The position numbers and the translations under genes were made by a program. Of a DNA stretch of 41,459 bases, positions 8,122 to 16,151 are shown one piece after another. The notes under the pieces are model-generated. The model ran no database searches. It saw only the letters and a list, made by a program, of their open reading frames with translations, and had not been told where the DNA came from. This DNA is from JAYZDF01 sp036337945. Its GTDB lineage: Bacteria > Myxococcota > Kuafuiibacteriia > Kuafuiibacteriales > Kuafuiibacteriaceae. The stretch's first letter is position 1. The number at the start of each line of letters is the position of its first letter. Where the stretch lies: the NCBI GenBank assembly GCA_036337945.1, contig JAYZDF010000118.1:1-41459 (forward strand). Direction: 5' to 3'.

Positions 8122-9285
8122 ATGACTGACAAAAAATATATCGGCGTGCCGCGATTACTGGCTACCGCCATGTTTCTCTTGTTCTGCAACGGTTGCGCTG
8201 CCGCAAGGATTCAGATGCCAAGTGCGCCAGAATATGGAGCAACATCGATAGAACAAAAGAAGGATCTAACATTTGTATTGAACCGATTTAAGATTGAAGG
8301 ACGGACGAGCAAAGACAATGCGAAAAGAGCACGAAGCTTCCGAAAAGCCTTTCTTGAACACATCGATGCTCTATCGCGTTTTTCGCGCGTCATTGACGGT
8401 ACGGAACAGAAAAACGGCTACAATTCGAAATCTGCAATTATTGTAGATGTCACAGTTAACCTCGACAATACACGAGAAACACACTGGCTCCTTGCTTTTC
8501 CCGCGGTCTACCCGTTTGTTGGCATGTGGCCGCTCGTCCCTACGTACGGCGAAACAGATGTACGAATTAGTGCTCGAGCTAAATCTCCTGGCGGGTTAAC
8601 AATGTGGTCTAAAACGAGTCGGCACAAACGAAACTTCAAAATGACATTCTACGGTTGGTACAATACTACGCCGATTGAAAAAGCATTCAAGATTGCAACA
8701 GATAGAGCCCTCAAGGAAATCTTGTTTGATTTTCAATCAAATATTGCGAGGATGGCGAAACTTCTCGCGCCGCAACCAGCACCCATTGTGAAAGTGGAAC
8801 CTCCGAAAGCAAGGCCGCCAATATCTATCAAAATTAGCGGTAAGCAAAAAGCTCTACCTATCGAAGACCGGCCCGTGGTCGCGGTGTTTGATATTGAAGA
8901 TACTCGTGGTCCCGAAGAGAGACTCTCACCGAATGTAAAGACCGACCTAACGAACTATCTAACCAGTTTACTGGCAGGTACCAAACGTTTCACAACCGTT
9001 CCTCGTTCAGACCTAAGAAAAGTTTTGGCTGAACAAAAAGCAGAAACATACCAGTCCTGTTACGACGAGAGCTGTCAGATTGAGATCGGAAAAGAAGTCG
9101 CAGCGGAAAAGTCGCTCGCGACAAAACTAAATCGACTAGGCAAAAAGTGCGTCGTAACCTTAACGCTTTTTGATTTACGTAAATCAATTACTGAGGATTC
9201 CGTGAATGCGCGAGGCGGGTGCAGCACAGACAATCTGACTGAAGCGTTTGAGAAACTCGTGCCAGAACTGGGGACGACGCTTTAG
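8122..9285 (+). CDS. CsgG/FlgO-like envelope lipoprotein
   Basis: 387 residues with a lipoprotein signal (ATAMFLLFCNGC, lipid-modified Cys25). Two parts follow. The N-terminal half (~45-210) has hydrophobic patches but no family I can name. The C-terminal half (~255-385) begins RPVVAVFDIED and continues through LTNYLTSLLAGTKRFTTVPRSDLRKVLAEQK, the pattern of CsgG/FlgO/TolB-N-like domains common in myxobacterial envelope proteins. It has a paired-Cys segment, SCYDESC. The start ATG lies inside a six-codon reading frame at 8109-8129 that has the better ribosome site (AAGGAATCG before its ATG), so translation may be coupled to that mini-ORF. The function is probably envelope assembly; the partner is unknown. 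Confidence 0.72.
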   Translation: MTDKKYIGVPRLLATAMFLLFCNGCAAARIQMPSAPEYGATSIEQKKDLTFVLNRFKIEGRTSKDNAKRARSFRKAFLEHIDALSRFSRVIDGTEQKNGYNSKSAIIVDVTVNLDNTRETHWLLAFPAVYPFVGMWPLVPTYGETDVRISARAKSPGGLTMWSKTSRHKRNFKMTFYGWYNTTPIEKAFKIATDRALKEILFDFQSNIARMAKLLAPQPAPIVKVEPPKARPPISIKISGKQKALPIEDRPVVAVFDIEDTRGPEERLSPNVKTDLTNYLTSLLAGTKRFTTVPRSDLRKVLAEQKAETYQSCYDESCQIEIGKEVAAEKSLATKLNRLGKKCVVTLTLFDLRKSITEDSVNARGGCSTDNLTEAFEKLVPELGTTL

Positions 9286-9302
9286 CCCAAAGACATTAAA
9301 GT

Positions 9303-9329
9303 AAAAAGCCGAGTCATTGCTGACTCGGC
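9303..9329 (-). terminator. Rho-independent terminator of the tRNA gene
   Basis: A perfect 9-bp stem (GCCGAGTCA / TGACTCGGC at 9308-9316 and 9321-9329) with loop TTGC. On the minus strand the stem is followed by TTTTT (9307-9303). It sits just past the 3' end of the tRNA. It may also slow plus-strand transcription from the lipoprotein gene, though only CTTT follows on that side. Confidence 0.88.
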
Positions 9330-9338
9330 CTTTCCTCA

Positions 9339-9412
<74 letters not shown>

Positions 9413-9418
9413 AGAGAG

Positions 9419-9447
9419 GGACTATCGTTGGGTTTTGTAGACGTCAA
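9419..9447 (-). promoter_or_regulatory. Predicted promoter of the initiator tRNA gene
   Basis: On the minus strand TTGACG (9447-9442) and TAGTCC (9424-9419) are 17 nt apart. Six bases (CTCTCT) separate the -10 from the first base of the tRNA, so transcription may begin at or just before the mature 5' end. Confidence 0.5.
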
Positions 9448-9461
9448 TCAAAAAATACAGG

Positions 9462-10607
9462 TCATGTTTCGATTCGGCTGATCAGGTCAGGTGAAATTCC
9501 CCAGTCTGCCAGACTCTTTTTCTGGTCTTTACCTAGTCCCGGCGACTTGGAGATCGGCTTCGGACGGAATCTATTTTCGATGGGCTCGTGAATCCGAATG
9601 GGACTACGGGTGGTGTTTATGTCCGTCAGCAGTCCTCGTGCAATATGTTGCGGATCCTGGTCAACCTCACTCAGATCCAGGACCGGCTCTACGCAGCAGT
9701 CCACTGGACCAAAAAGCTCCATCCACTCGTCTCTGGTTTTAGTCAGTAATTTCTTCTGAATCTTTTCGATCGCCTCAAGACCCGGTTTGCCCGTATCAAA
9801 ACCGCAATCCAATAGTTCAGGATGATCAATGATTTGTAAGAAAGGACCCCAGAATTTGGGCTCAATCGCACCGACAGCAAGAAAGCCTTCCTTGCACTGA
9901 TAAACGCGGTAACAAGGTCGAGAACCATCGAGAAGCTCGTGCCCACGCCGATGCTCATGACCGCCGTGAACAGCCCCCTGGTTGATCGCGTTGAAAGCCA
10001 TCGCGGACTCCGTGAGTGAAACGTCGACCACACTTCCTTTTTGGGTTTTCTCACGCTGATAGAGTGCCGCAGAAATTCCAGCCACAGCGACCATTGCCCC
10101 ACCGAAGTCTGCGACCTGAACACCGATAACATGAGGAATATCCTCAGAACCGTTGGTTGCGAGAACTCCAGCTCGTGCAACGTAATTTATGTCGTGACCT
10201 GGTCGGTTTGCGTCTGGGCCCGTCAATCCGAAGCCTGTAATCGCGCAATAGATCAACCGAGGATTTTTCTGCATCAACTCGGAAGGGTCGAGTCCGAGCT
10301 TTGACATTACGCCGGGCCTGAAACCATCGACCAAAATATCCGCCTTCATCGCGAGTTCTTCACAAACTTGCACGTGCTCAGGATTCTTTAGATCGAGAAC
10401 GACGCTTCGTTTCCCGGCGTTTAATTCGTGGAAAGTTGCGCCTTGAGGTGGTTCTCCGGTGAGTGGAGGTATCCAGCGCATATAATCACCACCATTCGGC
10501 GGTTCGACTTTGAGAACATCCGCGCCCATTTCAGCCAAAAGACGCGTGGCGTAGGGCCCTGGAGCCAAACGACTAAGATCGAGGACCCGTACGCCAGACA
10601 GGGCCAT
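9462..10607 (-). CDS. Family III CoA-transferase / alpha-methylacyl-CoA racemase-like protein
   Basis: 381 residues, full length for the CaiB/BaiF/AMACR family. The N-terminus GVRVLDLSRLAPGPYATRLLAEMGADVLKVE is the family opening. The racemase-type GHDINY box (His138) and ADFGG (Asp167) match the catalytic His and Asp of alpha-methylacyl-CoA racemases, so epimerisation of 2-methylacyl-CoA is more likely than CoA transfer, but this is inferred. It begins 2 nt after the stop of the SCP2 gene. Together they suggest handling of branched fatty acids or sterol-like acyl-CoAs. Confidence 0.88.
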   Translation of the reverse strand: MALSGVRVLDLSRLAPGPYATRLLAEMGADVLKVEPPNGGDYMRWIPPLTGEPPQGATFHELNAGKRSVVLDLKNPEHVQVCEELAMKADILVDGFRPGVMSKLGLDPSELMQKNPRLIYCAITGFGLTGPDANRPGHDINYVARAGVLATNGSEDIPHVIGVQVADFGGAMVAVAGISAALYQREKTQKGSVVDVSLTESAMAFNAINQGAVHGGHEHRRGHELLDGSRPCYRVYQCKEGFLAVGAIEPKFWGPFLQIIDHPELLDCGFDTGKPGLEAIEKIQKKLLTKTRDEWMELFGPVDCCVEPVLDLSEVDQDPQHIARGLLTDINTTRSPIRIHEPIENRFRPKPISKSPGLGKDQKKSLADWGISPDLISRIET

Positions 10608-10609
10608 AA

Positions 10610-10930
10610 CTATCCCAAGATTTGCTGTAATTTCAGCGCGAGCGACATATCGCCCTTCAGCTTGAGTTTGCCCTGCATGAACGCCATCTGACCGTTGAGT
10701 CGCCCTTCGACGAGGTCGACAAAATCGGAAGAAGCCATTGTAATCGTAACGTTCGCGTTTTCGACCGAACCTTCGACAACTTTTCCGGCACCTTCCGTAA
10801 GATCGACGGCCCAGCTTCCTTCGTCATCTCCAGTGAGTTCGAATTGGTAACTCGCTCTAATTTTCTCTGCGACATCAGGGTTGTCGCCTAGTCGTTGTCC
10901 GATCTTGTCAAAGATTTCCTTACAGCTCAT
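10610..10930 (-). CDS. SCP2 sterol-transfer domain protein
   Basis: A 106-residue stand-alone SCP2 domain. The start is ATG 10930, which has a near-perfect ribosome site (AAGGAG, 6 nt spacing); the longer frame to 10975 would run through the operator-like palindrome. Motifs typical of SCP2 are SYQFELTGDDEGSWAVDL, ANVTITMASSDFVDLVEGRL and the C-terminal GKLKLKGDMSLALKLQQIL. These small cytosolic proteins bind lipids or fatty acyl-CoA. It is the first gene of a two-gene unit with the racemase-like CoA protein. Confidence 0.9.
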   Translation of the reverse strand: MSCKEIFDKIGQRLGDNPDVAEKIRASYQFELTGDDEGSWAVDLTEGAGKVVEGSVENANVTITMASSDFVDLVEGRLNGQMAFMQGKLKLKGDMSLALKLQQILG

Positions 10931-10956
10931 GAATTCTCCTTGTATGCAGTCAATCC

Positions 10957-10982
10957 CTATTGATTGACTGTTCAATCAATAG
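10957..10982. promoter_or_regulatory. Perfect 26-bp inverted repeat, candidate TetR-type operator
   Basis: Two perfect 11-nt half-sites, CTATTGATTGA and TCAATCAATAG, around a CTGT spacer. The repeat ends 26 nt upstream of the SCP2 start codon, between divergent acyl-CoA genes. Size and symmetry fit a TetR-family dimer site controlling lipid catabolism. No regulator gene is present in the window. Confidence 0.65.
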
Positions 10983-11132
10983 ACGGACCTTCCCGCCTCC
11001 CCAGGGTAATGTCAACGCAGAGCGGCATAAATTCTCAAGGGCAGATATTCACAACCTCATTTGATTTCGTTAATATTTTCCAAGACTTACATAGTTTCCC
11101 TAGGTTGCGCGTCCATTTTTTCTCCGGGGGTT

Positions 11133-11162
11133 TTGACAGAGGCCGTCAGCGCTTCGTAAGTT
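11133..11162 (+). promoter_or_regulatory. Predicted promoter of the B12-subunit gene
   Basis: A consensus TTGACA (11133-11138), then 18 nt, then TAAGTT (11157-11162). The expected start of transcription is at about 11169-11170, which coincides with the GTG start codon. AGGAG overlaps the start codon and is too close to act as a Shine-Dalgarno, so a leaderless mRNA is plausible. Confidence 0.45.
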
Positions 11163-11169
11163 ACGAGGA

Positions 11170-11577
11170 GTGGAACCAAAAGTTCGAATTCTCGTCGCCA
11201 AGCCAGGCCTAGACGGACACGACCGAGGGGTAAAAGTGATCGCCCGTGCACTCCGTGACGGGGGCTTTGAGGTCCTTTATACCGGGCTGCACCAAACACC
11301 CGAACAAATTGTCGCGGCCGCTATACAAGAAGACGTCGATGCAATCGGTGTTTCACTTCTCAGTGGTGCACATATGACCTTGATACCAAAAATTCTGGGC
11401 GAATTGACGAGCCAAGAGGCCCAAGACATTATGGTGTTTGCCGGAGGGATTATTCCCGACTCGGACGCTGTGGAGCTTAAAAAGTTAGGAGTAGCTGAAG
11501 TGTTCACACCTGGATCGTCCACGGAAGGCGTGGTGAGCTGGGCGAGAGAAAATGTTCAAGCGAGGTCATTAGAGTGA
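11170..11577 (+). CDS. Methylmalonyl-CoA mutase cobalamin-binding (small) subunit
   Basis: 135 residues from GTG; a stop at 11134 with no other start between makes this the only choice. It is a stand-alone B12-binding domain of the mutase family, with the base-off cobalamin motif DGHDRG (His in DxHxxG), the SLLSGAH segment and GGIIP. It provides the cobalamin half of a mutase whose substrate-binding subunit must be encoded elsewhere. Its stop overlaps the HMG-CoA lyase start (GTGA), so the two products are coupled, tying B12-dependent acyl-CoA rearrangement to leucine/ketone-body CoA metabolism. Confidence 0.9.
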   Translation: MEPKVRILVAKPGLDGHDRGVKVIARALRDGGFEVLYTGLHQTPEQIVAAAIQEDVDAIGVSLLSGAHMTLIPKILGELTSQEAQDIMVFAGGIIPDSDAVELKKLGVAEVFTPGSSTEGVVSWARENVQARSLE

Positions 11578-12503
11578 AAGTATCGATCTACGAAGTTGGT
11601 CTTAGAGACGGTCTGCAAAATGAAGCGTCATTCGTGCCCACTCTTGAAAAAATTGCGCTCGCAAACCACTTAGCCGAGTCGGGGCTTCGAAGAATCGAGC
11701 TCACGAGCTTCGTCTCGCCGCGCTGGATTCCACAACTCGCTGACCACAGCATCGTCGCCGCTGAAGTCACGCGCCGTGCCGACACAAAGTTCAGTGCATT
11801 GGTACCGAACAAACGTGGACTGGAAGGGGCAAGCGAAGCAGAGCTAGAAGAAATAGCCATCTTCTTTTCTGCCTCCGAAACGCACAACAAAAAGAATATC
11901 AATAAGAGCATCGACCAAGCGGTAGATGTTTTGAGCGAAGTCACTCAAAGCGCTATCAATCTCGGGATGCGCGTTCGAGGTTATCTCTCGGTTGTTTTTG
12001 GTTGCCCCTATGAAGGCGACATTGATCCGGGGAAAGTTACTGAGCTCGTAGAGAGAATGTTCGAGATGGGCGTGTATGAGGTAAGTCTTGGCGACACCGT
12101 TGGTCTCGCGAATCCCATCCAGGTTCGAAACCTTGTCAAAAACCTCGAACAATCGGTTTCACTCGATAAGCTTGCGCTACATATGCACGACACGCGCGGG
12201 ACAGCACTCGCGAATATTTTTGCGGGACTTGAGGCGGGTATAAGAACATTCGACAGCGCCTTTGGAGGCCTCGGTGGCTGTCCGTACGCGCCGGGTGCAT
12301 CGGGGAATCTTGCCACAGAAGACTTGGTTTACATGCTTGAGGCGATGGGTTGTGACACCGGTATTGATTTAGATTCGCTCATCATTGCTTCGGAGAAGGT
12401 TGCTGATTTACTCGGCCGAACGCTTCCATCGAAGGTGCTGCAAGCCGAGATTGGTCGCCGGAAGAAACAACAAGCGAAGAGAGCACGCTCGGAAGCATCT
12501 TAG
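11574..12503 (+). CDS. mvaB: Hydroxymethylglutaryl-CoA lyase
   Basis: 309 residues, usual bacterial length. HMG-CoA lyase signatures are complete: GLRDGLQNE (Arg11, Asp12), FVSPRWIPQLAD, SVVFGCPYEGD, HMHDTRG (metal-binding His203, His205), and GGLGGCPYAPGASGN with the catalytic Cys236. The enzyme cleaves HMG-CoA to acetoacetate and acetyl-CoA in the last step of leucine degradation. The GTG start overlaps the stop of the B12 subunit by four bases. The tail (RRKKQQAKRARSE) is unusually basic. Confidence 0.93.
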   Translation: MKVSIYEVGLRDGLQNEASFVPTLEKIALANHLAESGLRRIELTSFVSPRWIPQLADHSIVAAEVTRRADTKFSALVPNKRGLEGASEAELEEIAIFFSASETHNKKNINKSIDQAVDVLSEVTQSAINLGMRVRGYLSVVFGCPYEGDIDPGKVTELVERMFEMGVYEVSLGDTVGLANPIQVRNLVKNLEQSVSLDKLALHMHDTRGTALANIFAGLEAGIRTFDSAFGGLGGCPYAPGASGNLATEDLVYMLEAMGCDTGIDLDSLIIASEKVADLLGRTLPSKVLQAEIGRRKKQQAKRARSEAS

Positions 12504-12532
12504 ACTCCCTGTAACGCCGGTATCTCGCTACG

Positions 12533-13558
12533 CTACGATATCGCTTGATTTGCGCGGCGGCAATCGTGAAGAAGACCAAGGGCAGCACTTTCAAGACCCG
12601 GAGAATTGTGCAAGATGACCATCTTTTGACCTGAGTCTGTCGTAATCTGGAGGCCGCCTGAAGCACCGGTCAGCGAGTATAACGCATCGCCTGGCTCTAA
12701 TAGAGTTGGAGTAACCGTTGCCCTCGCCTGACCCGATTCTGTTTTTGAAACTTCTATAACCAAGCGGTACCGACCTTGTTCAGCTGCCGCTTTAACGTCA
12801 GCGTCTTTCAAAGATTCGCAGCCACTGCGAACCACATCAAAAACACGTAACGAACCATTCATCCATACGTTTGCCAACAACGCAGCTTTTGCAGATGCAT
12901 CCCAGCCATCGAGATCCAAAACAGTGTCGGCTTCGGCAATCCCCAGAGCTTGCGCACGAGCAAGACCTCGAGATCGCGTTGAGTCGTATTGAAGTGACTC
13001 CAAGACCAAGGAGGAGGTACCATTTACGACTCCGCGAACTGCGACAACGCTTGTGTTCTTCATTTGTTCGACGAAAGAAAAAATCGGAACACCATCCAAA
13101 ACGGTCGCTTCAAAACCAATCGTGACATTCGATTTTGCACTTCGATGAAGTAAATCGCGATAGCCAAGCGCTATCGCCGACTTATTTGCTGTGACTACGT
13201 GAATACCTTGATCTAAAGCCGTCTTGAGAATTCCGAGAGCTGGGTCACCACTCCGCATGTTCTGGGGGATACACTCAACGAGAATATCCGGTTTTACGGC
13301 TTCTATAATTTCCTCAATCGAAGAAGTATTCGACGTATCGAATCCTTCAGCTTCAATGAGGTTAAGAGCAACCGAAGGATCGATCCCTTCCGCGTCGACG
13401 AGCTGACCGTGATGTGCTGTGACAACGGCCATTAAATTGAACTCGTCCTGAAGGTCTCGAAGCAATCGCAGGAACGATTTGCCGAGAGAGCCTGCACCAC
13501 AAAGCATTAGCTTCGCGCGAGGGCTAGAAGTCTCGTTGGATGTCATGAACGGCTTCAT
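12533..13558 (-). CDS. Short (ACT-less) homoserine dehydrogenase
   Basis: 341 residues. The N-terminal nucleotide fold has GAGSLGKSFL (21-30), followed by VTANKSAIA with Lys126, the substrate-domain opening VVNGTSSLVLESL, and the catalytic DLDGWDASAKAALLA with Lys224. These fit homoserine dehydrogenase, which reduces aspartate semialdehyde to homoserine. The C-terminal ACT regulatory domain of most bacterial enzymes is absent, as in short archaeal-type forms. The usual NGTTN motif reads NGTSS, so another semialdehyde substrate is possible. The last ~60 residues fold back into the dinucleotide domain. It converges on the HMG-CoA lyase gene with 29 nt between the stops. Confidence 0.75.
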   Translation of the reverse strand: MKPFMTSNETSSPRAKLMLCGAGSLGKSFLRLLRDLQDEFNLMAVVTAHHGQLVDAEGIDPSVALNLIEAEGFDTSNTSSIEEIIEAVKPDILVECIPQNMRSGDPALGILKTALDQGIHVVTANKSAIALGYRDLLHRSAKSNVTIGFEATVLDGVPIFSFVEQMKNTSVVAVRGVVNGTSSLVLESLQYDSTRSRGLARAQALGIAEADTVLDLDGWDASAKAALLANVWMNGSLRVFDVVRSGCESLKDADVKAAAEQGRYRLVIEVSKTESGQARATVTPTLLEPGDALYSLTGASGGLQITTDSGQKMVILHNSPGLESAALGLLHDCRRANQAIS

Positions 13559-13662
13559 ACCCTATTATCTTATTGAGAAGAAGTGTCTTGCACGGCCCAC
13601 AACGCTTTTGCTGCCGCTTTTCTCTTGGAAATCCCGCGATGTTTGTGCACACATAGAAGAGT

Positions 13663-14256
13663 ATGAAGCTATCGAACCGATTTGTATCCCTCCTTTTGTG
13701 TCTCTTCGTTGCCGGAATGGTCGGCGGATGCCGCTCTAATAAACCCAAAACCAAAGGTGTGGGTGATACACTACGAGCCTTCATCATTCAGGACTGCGTG
13801 AGTGGTCAGAAGTATTGTCAGGTTTGCGCTTACAGTGGAAAACCGACAATTATGGCCATCGGTGACGTGAATGATGACAAGTTCGTCACTGACCTGGGCG
13901 CCATTCAGAAGGTCATCAGCTCAAGTGCGAGTCAAGGACTTACTGCTTTCGCACTCGTTGGGAGCTTCAAGGGTGATGAATTCGCGAAGTTAGGCGGTGA
14001 CAAATCAAGCGTCGAAAAGCTCAAAAAGGTCGTCAATGCGCAGAAACTCTCATTCCCGGTGGTGGTTCTTCCAGATGAAATGAGCGATGCACAAAAACAA
14101 AATTATGCGAGCTATTCATCAGCGTATGACATCAAGCAGAGTCGCACGATTCTCTATGCAGGCGCCGACAACAAAATCCAGTTCGCTGAGGTCATCACAG
14201 ATACGTCATCTACGGCTCAGTTCGAAAAACTAAACCAAATGCTTTCGCAAAAATGA
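13663..14256 (+). CDS. Thioredoxin-fold lipoprotein with CQVC motif
   Basis: 197 residues with a clear lipobox (VAGMVGGC, Cys23). The mature part has the pattern strand, CxxC (YCQVCAYSGKPTIMAIGDV, Cys52 and Cys55), helix, strand (LTAFALVGSF) and a VVVLPD strand, resembling a periplasmic thioredoxin fold, with an extra Cys45 just before the motif. The active-site dipeptide (Gln-Val) is unusual. Its ATGA stop/start overlap with the next gene, a TlpA-like protein, suggests a redox pair on the periplasmic side. Confidence 0.62.
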   Translation: MKLSNRFVSLLLCLFVAGMVGGCRSNKPKTKGVGDTLRAFIIQDCVSGQKYCQVCAYSGKPTIMAIGDVNDDKFVTDLGAIQKVISSSASQGLTAFALVGSFKGDEFAKLGGDKSSVEKLKKVVNAQKLSFPVVVLPDEMSDAQKQNYASYSSAYDIKQSRTILYAGADNKIQFAEVITDTSSTAQFEKLNQMLSQK

Positions 14257-14873
14257 GGACCGCGATTGGGCGCACCCTGAGCGGAGTCACGCTCATCTTT
14301 GCCATGGGTTGTGTTCAAAATTCATCTAACGGCGCTATCCCTAACCGTTCCGCCGTCGAAGATGAGACGGCGGCGTACGCTAAAACGACAACGGACGCTG
14401 ATGCACTGTCAAAGTGGTCTTCACACCTGGCCGCTTTAGAGCTTTTTTCCATCCAAGACAAAAAGGTTATCACCTCATCGGCGGCACGCTTTTCGGTACT
14501 CGGGAACGAAAATCAAAATCCTTTTCTTGTTCAGTTTTTTGCAACCTACTGCCCACCGTGCATCAAAGAGATCCCCAGCTTCAATGAAATGGCTAAGCGT
14601 GGAACTCGGGTGATCGGTGTGTCGCTCGATGTTTCAAACCATGATGGCCTTATCGAACTGATTGAACAACATCCAACTCAATACCCCGTATACGTCATGA
14701 CTCCAGCCAGTTTGGAAGCTTTCTCGCAGCCGCTTGAAGGCTTGCCTATGACTATGCTCGTCAAAGACAAAGCCCATGTTCTCGCGGTCATTATTGGTCA
14801 GATCAGTACCCCCGAGCTCGAGTCGTGGCTCGCCAAGTACCCGAATTCCAGTAAGAACCCCTCACAAAAGTAA
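14253..14873 (+). CDS. TlpA/ResA-like thioredoxin lipoprotein
   Basis: 206 residues with lipobox FAMGC (Cys20), a ~50-residue linker, then a thioredoxin domain: FLVQFFATYCPPCIKEIPSFNEM with active-site Cys100-Cys103 (CPPC), RVIGVSLDVSNHDGL, and the cis-Pro region EGLPMTMLV. This is the TlpA/ResA form used to reduce periplasmic disulfides, for example in cytochrome c or metal-centre assembly. No cytochrome maturation gene is nearby, so the client is unknown. The start codon lies inside the stop region of the preceding CQVC lipoprotein. Confidence 0.85.
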   Translation: MRTAIGRTLSGVTLIFAMGCVQNSSNGAIPNRSAVEDETAAYAKTTTDADALSKWSSHLAALELFSIQDKKVITSSAARFSVLGNENQNPFLVQFFATYCPPCIKEIPSFNEMAKRGTRVIGVSLDVSNHDGLIELIEQHPTQYPVYVMTPASLEAFSQPLEGLPMTMLVKDKAHVLAVIIGQISTPELESWLAKYPNSSKNPSQK

Positions 14874-14946
14874 ATTCGGCGGGAAAAATAGGTTTTAGGG
14901 TTGCATCACCTGACAGCTCTAGGTAACTCGCAACCGGGAAAACACG

Positions 14947-16134
14947 ATGAAATTGACGATGAAAACATTTACACAACTCATCAGCCTCAGTGTAGCTGTT
15001 GCACTTGCTGCCTGCGGAGACGACGCAGAAAGCCCAGTTGATGCAGGTGTGGCCTTGGATGCTGCCGCACAGATGACTGACCGAGGAATGTACATTCCTC
15101 CTGACGCTGGACAAACGCAAGCACCCACAGACTCAGGAACAACCTCAGGACCTCGAGACGCGGGACACTATTGCGCGCCCAATAATGAAATTGCCGTAGG
15201 TAACGATAACGTAAGTGTAAATGCCGCCGATGAAATCGTGAACTCTACCGCGGTTTTGAACTGCATTGACGAACAACCGCCTCGCGATATTCCCGCTGCG
15301 ATTACCATGAGAGTTTGTGTTAATCTCATCGGCTCCTCAACTACAGCCACGCAAGAAGAAATAGACGACCTTGAAATCGCTATCTTTTACGACCAAAACC
15401 TTTCTACTGGCATGGCTGTAGATCCGACTTTCACAGCATCGACTGGCGCTGACCTAGAGCCAACTTCTCGAGTCGATACCTCGACATCATATATCGCCAG
15501 CACGAGCTGCCAAAGCGGCATCGAGATCGAGCTTGGGCGAGCGAGTCTTGGGAATAATGCTGTCAAAGCAGCGGTCGATTATACTGTTCGACTTCGAAGC
15601 CTGAGCGGCACTGGTCCCTGGGCGACCGTTTATCATGATAAGGCAAAAGTTTACGCGGACCGAATTATTGGTGGTGGCGCGAATCCGGCCAACTGCGACC
15701 CGACAATATGTACAGGTGTCGTCAATGTATATGCAGTCCGGAAAGCTGAACTTGCTGAAATCGTAAATGGTTCAGGACAGAGCATCGACGGCGCAGCGGA
15801 TTTAGCAGACGGCGTGGGCGAAGGTCATGCTCTCATTGTTGCAAACGACTGTCAGACAAGCGCTATGGAAAATGCAGTTGCTGGATTTTCACCTGCAGCG
15901 AAAGTCTCAGGGTACCTAACCGATGGTGTTGTCAGCGACTCCGCCAAAGGCACCAACACCTCGGGTCTCTTTATGGGACTTGGTTTTGGAACCAGCTATG
16001 ATGTGAGCGCAGCCGTTGGAGTCATGCGCCACGCGGATACGTGCACAGAAGAGTTTGCTGGCGGAGCCATTAAGGTCTATCCGGATGCAATTACCGTATT
16101 TGCATCGAGTCCTTCTAATACGCTCAACCAGTAA
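14947..16134 (+). CDS. Asp/Gly-linker lipoprotein of unknown function
   Basis: 395 residues. The signal ends at lipobox ALAAC (Cys23), followed by a ~50-residue Asp-, Ala- and Thr-rich linker with DAG/DSG motifs (PVDAGVALDAA, PPDAG, TDSG) typical of myxobacterial surface lipoproteins. The rest is an all-beta-looking region with six or more Cys residues and no family I recognise. GGGAA lies ~9 nt before the ATG; a second in-frame ATG is at 14959. It follows the thioredoxin pair by 73 nt. Confidence 0.72.
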   Translation: MKLTMKTFTQLISLSVAVALAACGDDAESPVDAGVALDAAAQMTDRGMYIPPDAGQTQAPTDSGTTSGPRDAGHYCAPNNEIAVGNDNVSVNAADEIVNSTAVLNCIDEQPPRDIPAAITMRVCVNLIGSSTTATQEEIDDLEIAIFYDQNLSTGMAVDPTFTASTGADLEPTSRVDTSTSYIASTSCQSGIEIELGRASLGNNAVKAAVDYTVRLRSLSGTGPWATVYHDKAKVYADRIIGGGANPANCDPTICTGVVNVYAVRKAELAEIVNGSGQSIDGAADLADGVGEGHALIVANDCQTSAMENAVAGFSPAAKVSGYLTDGVVSDSAKGTNTSGLFMGLGFGTSYDVSAAVGVMRHADTCTEEFAGGAIKVYPDAITVFASSPSNTLNQ

Positions 16135-16151
16135 TCCTTCTTTTTTGAAGA

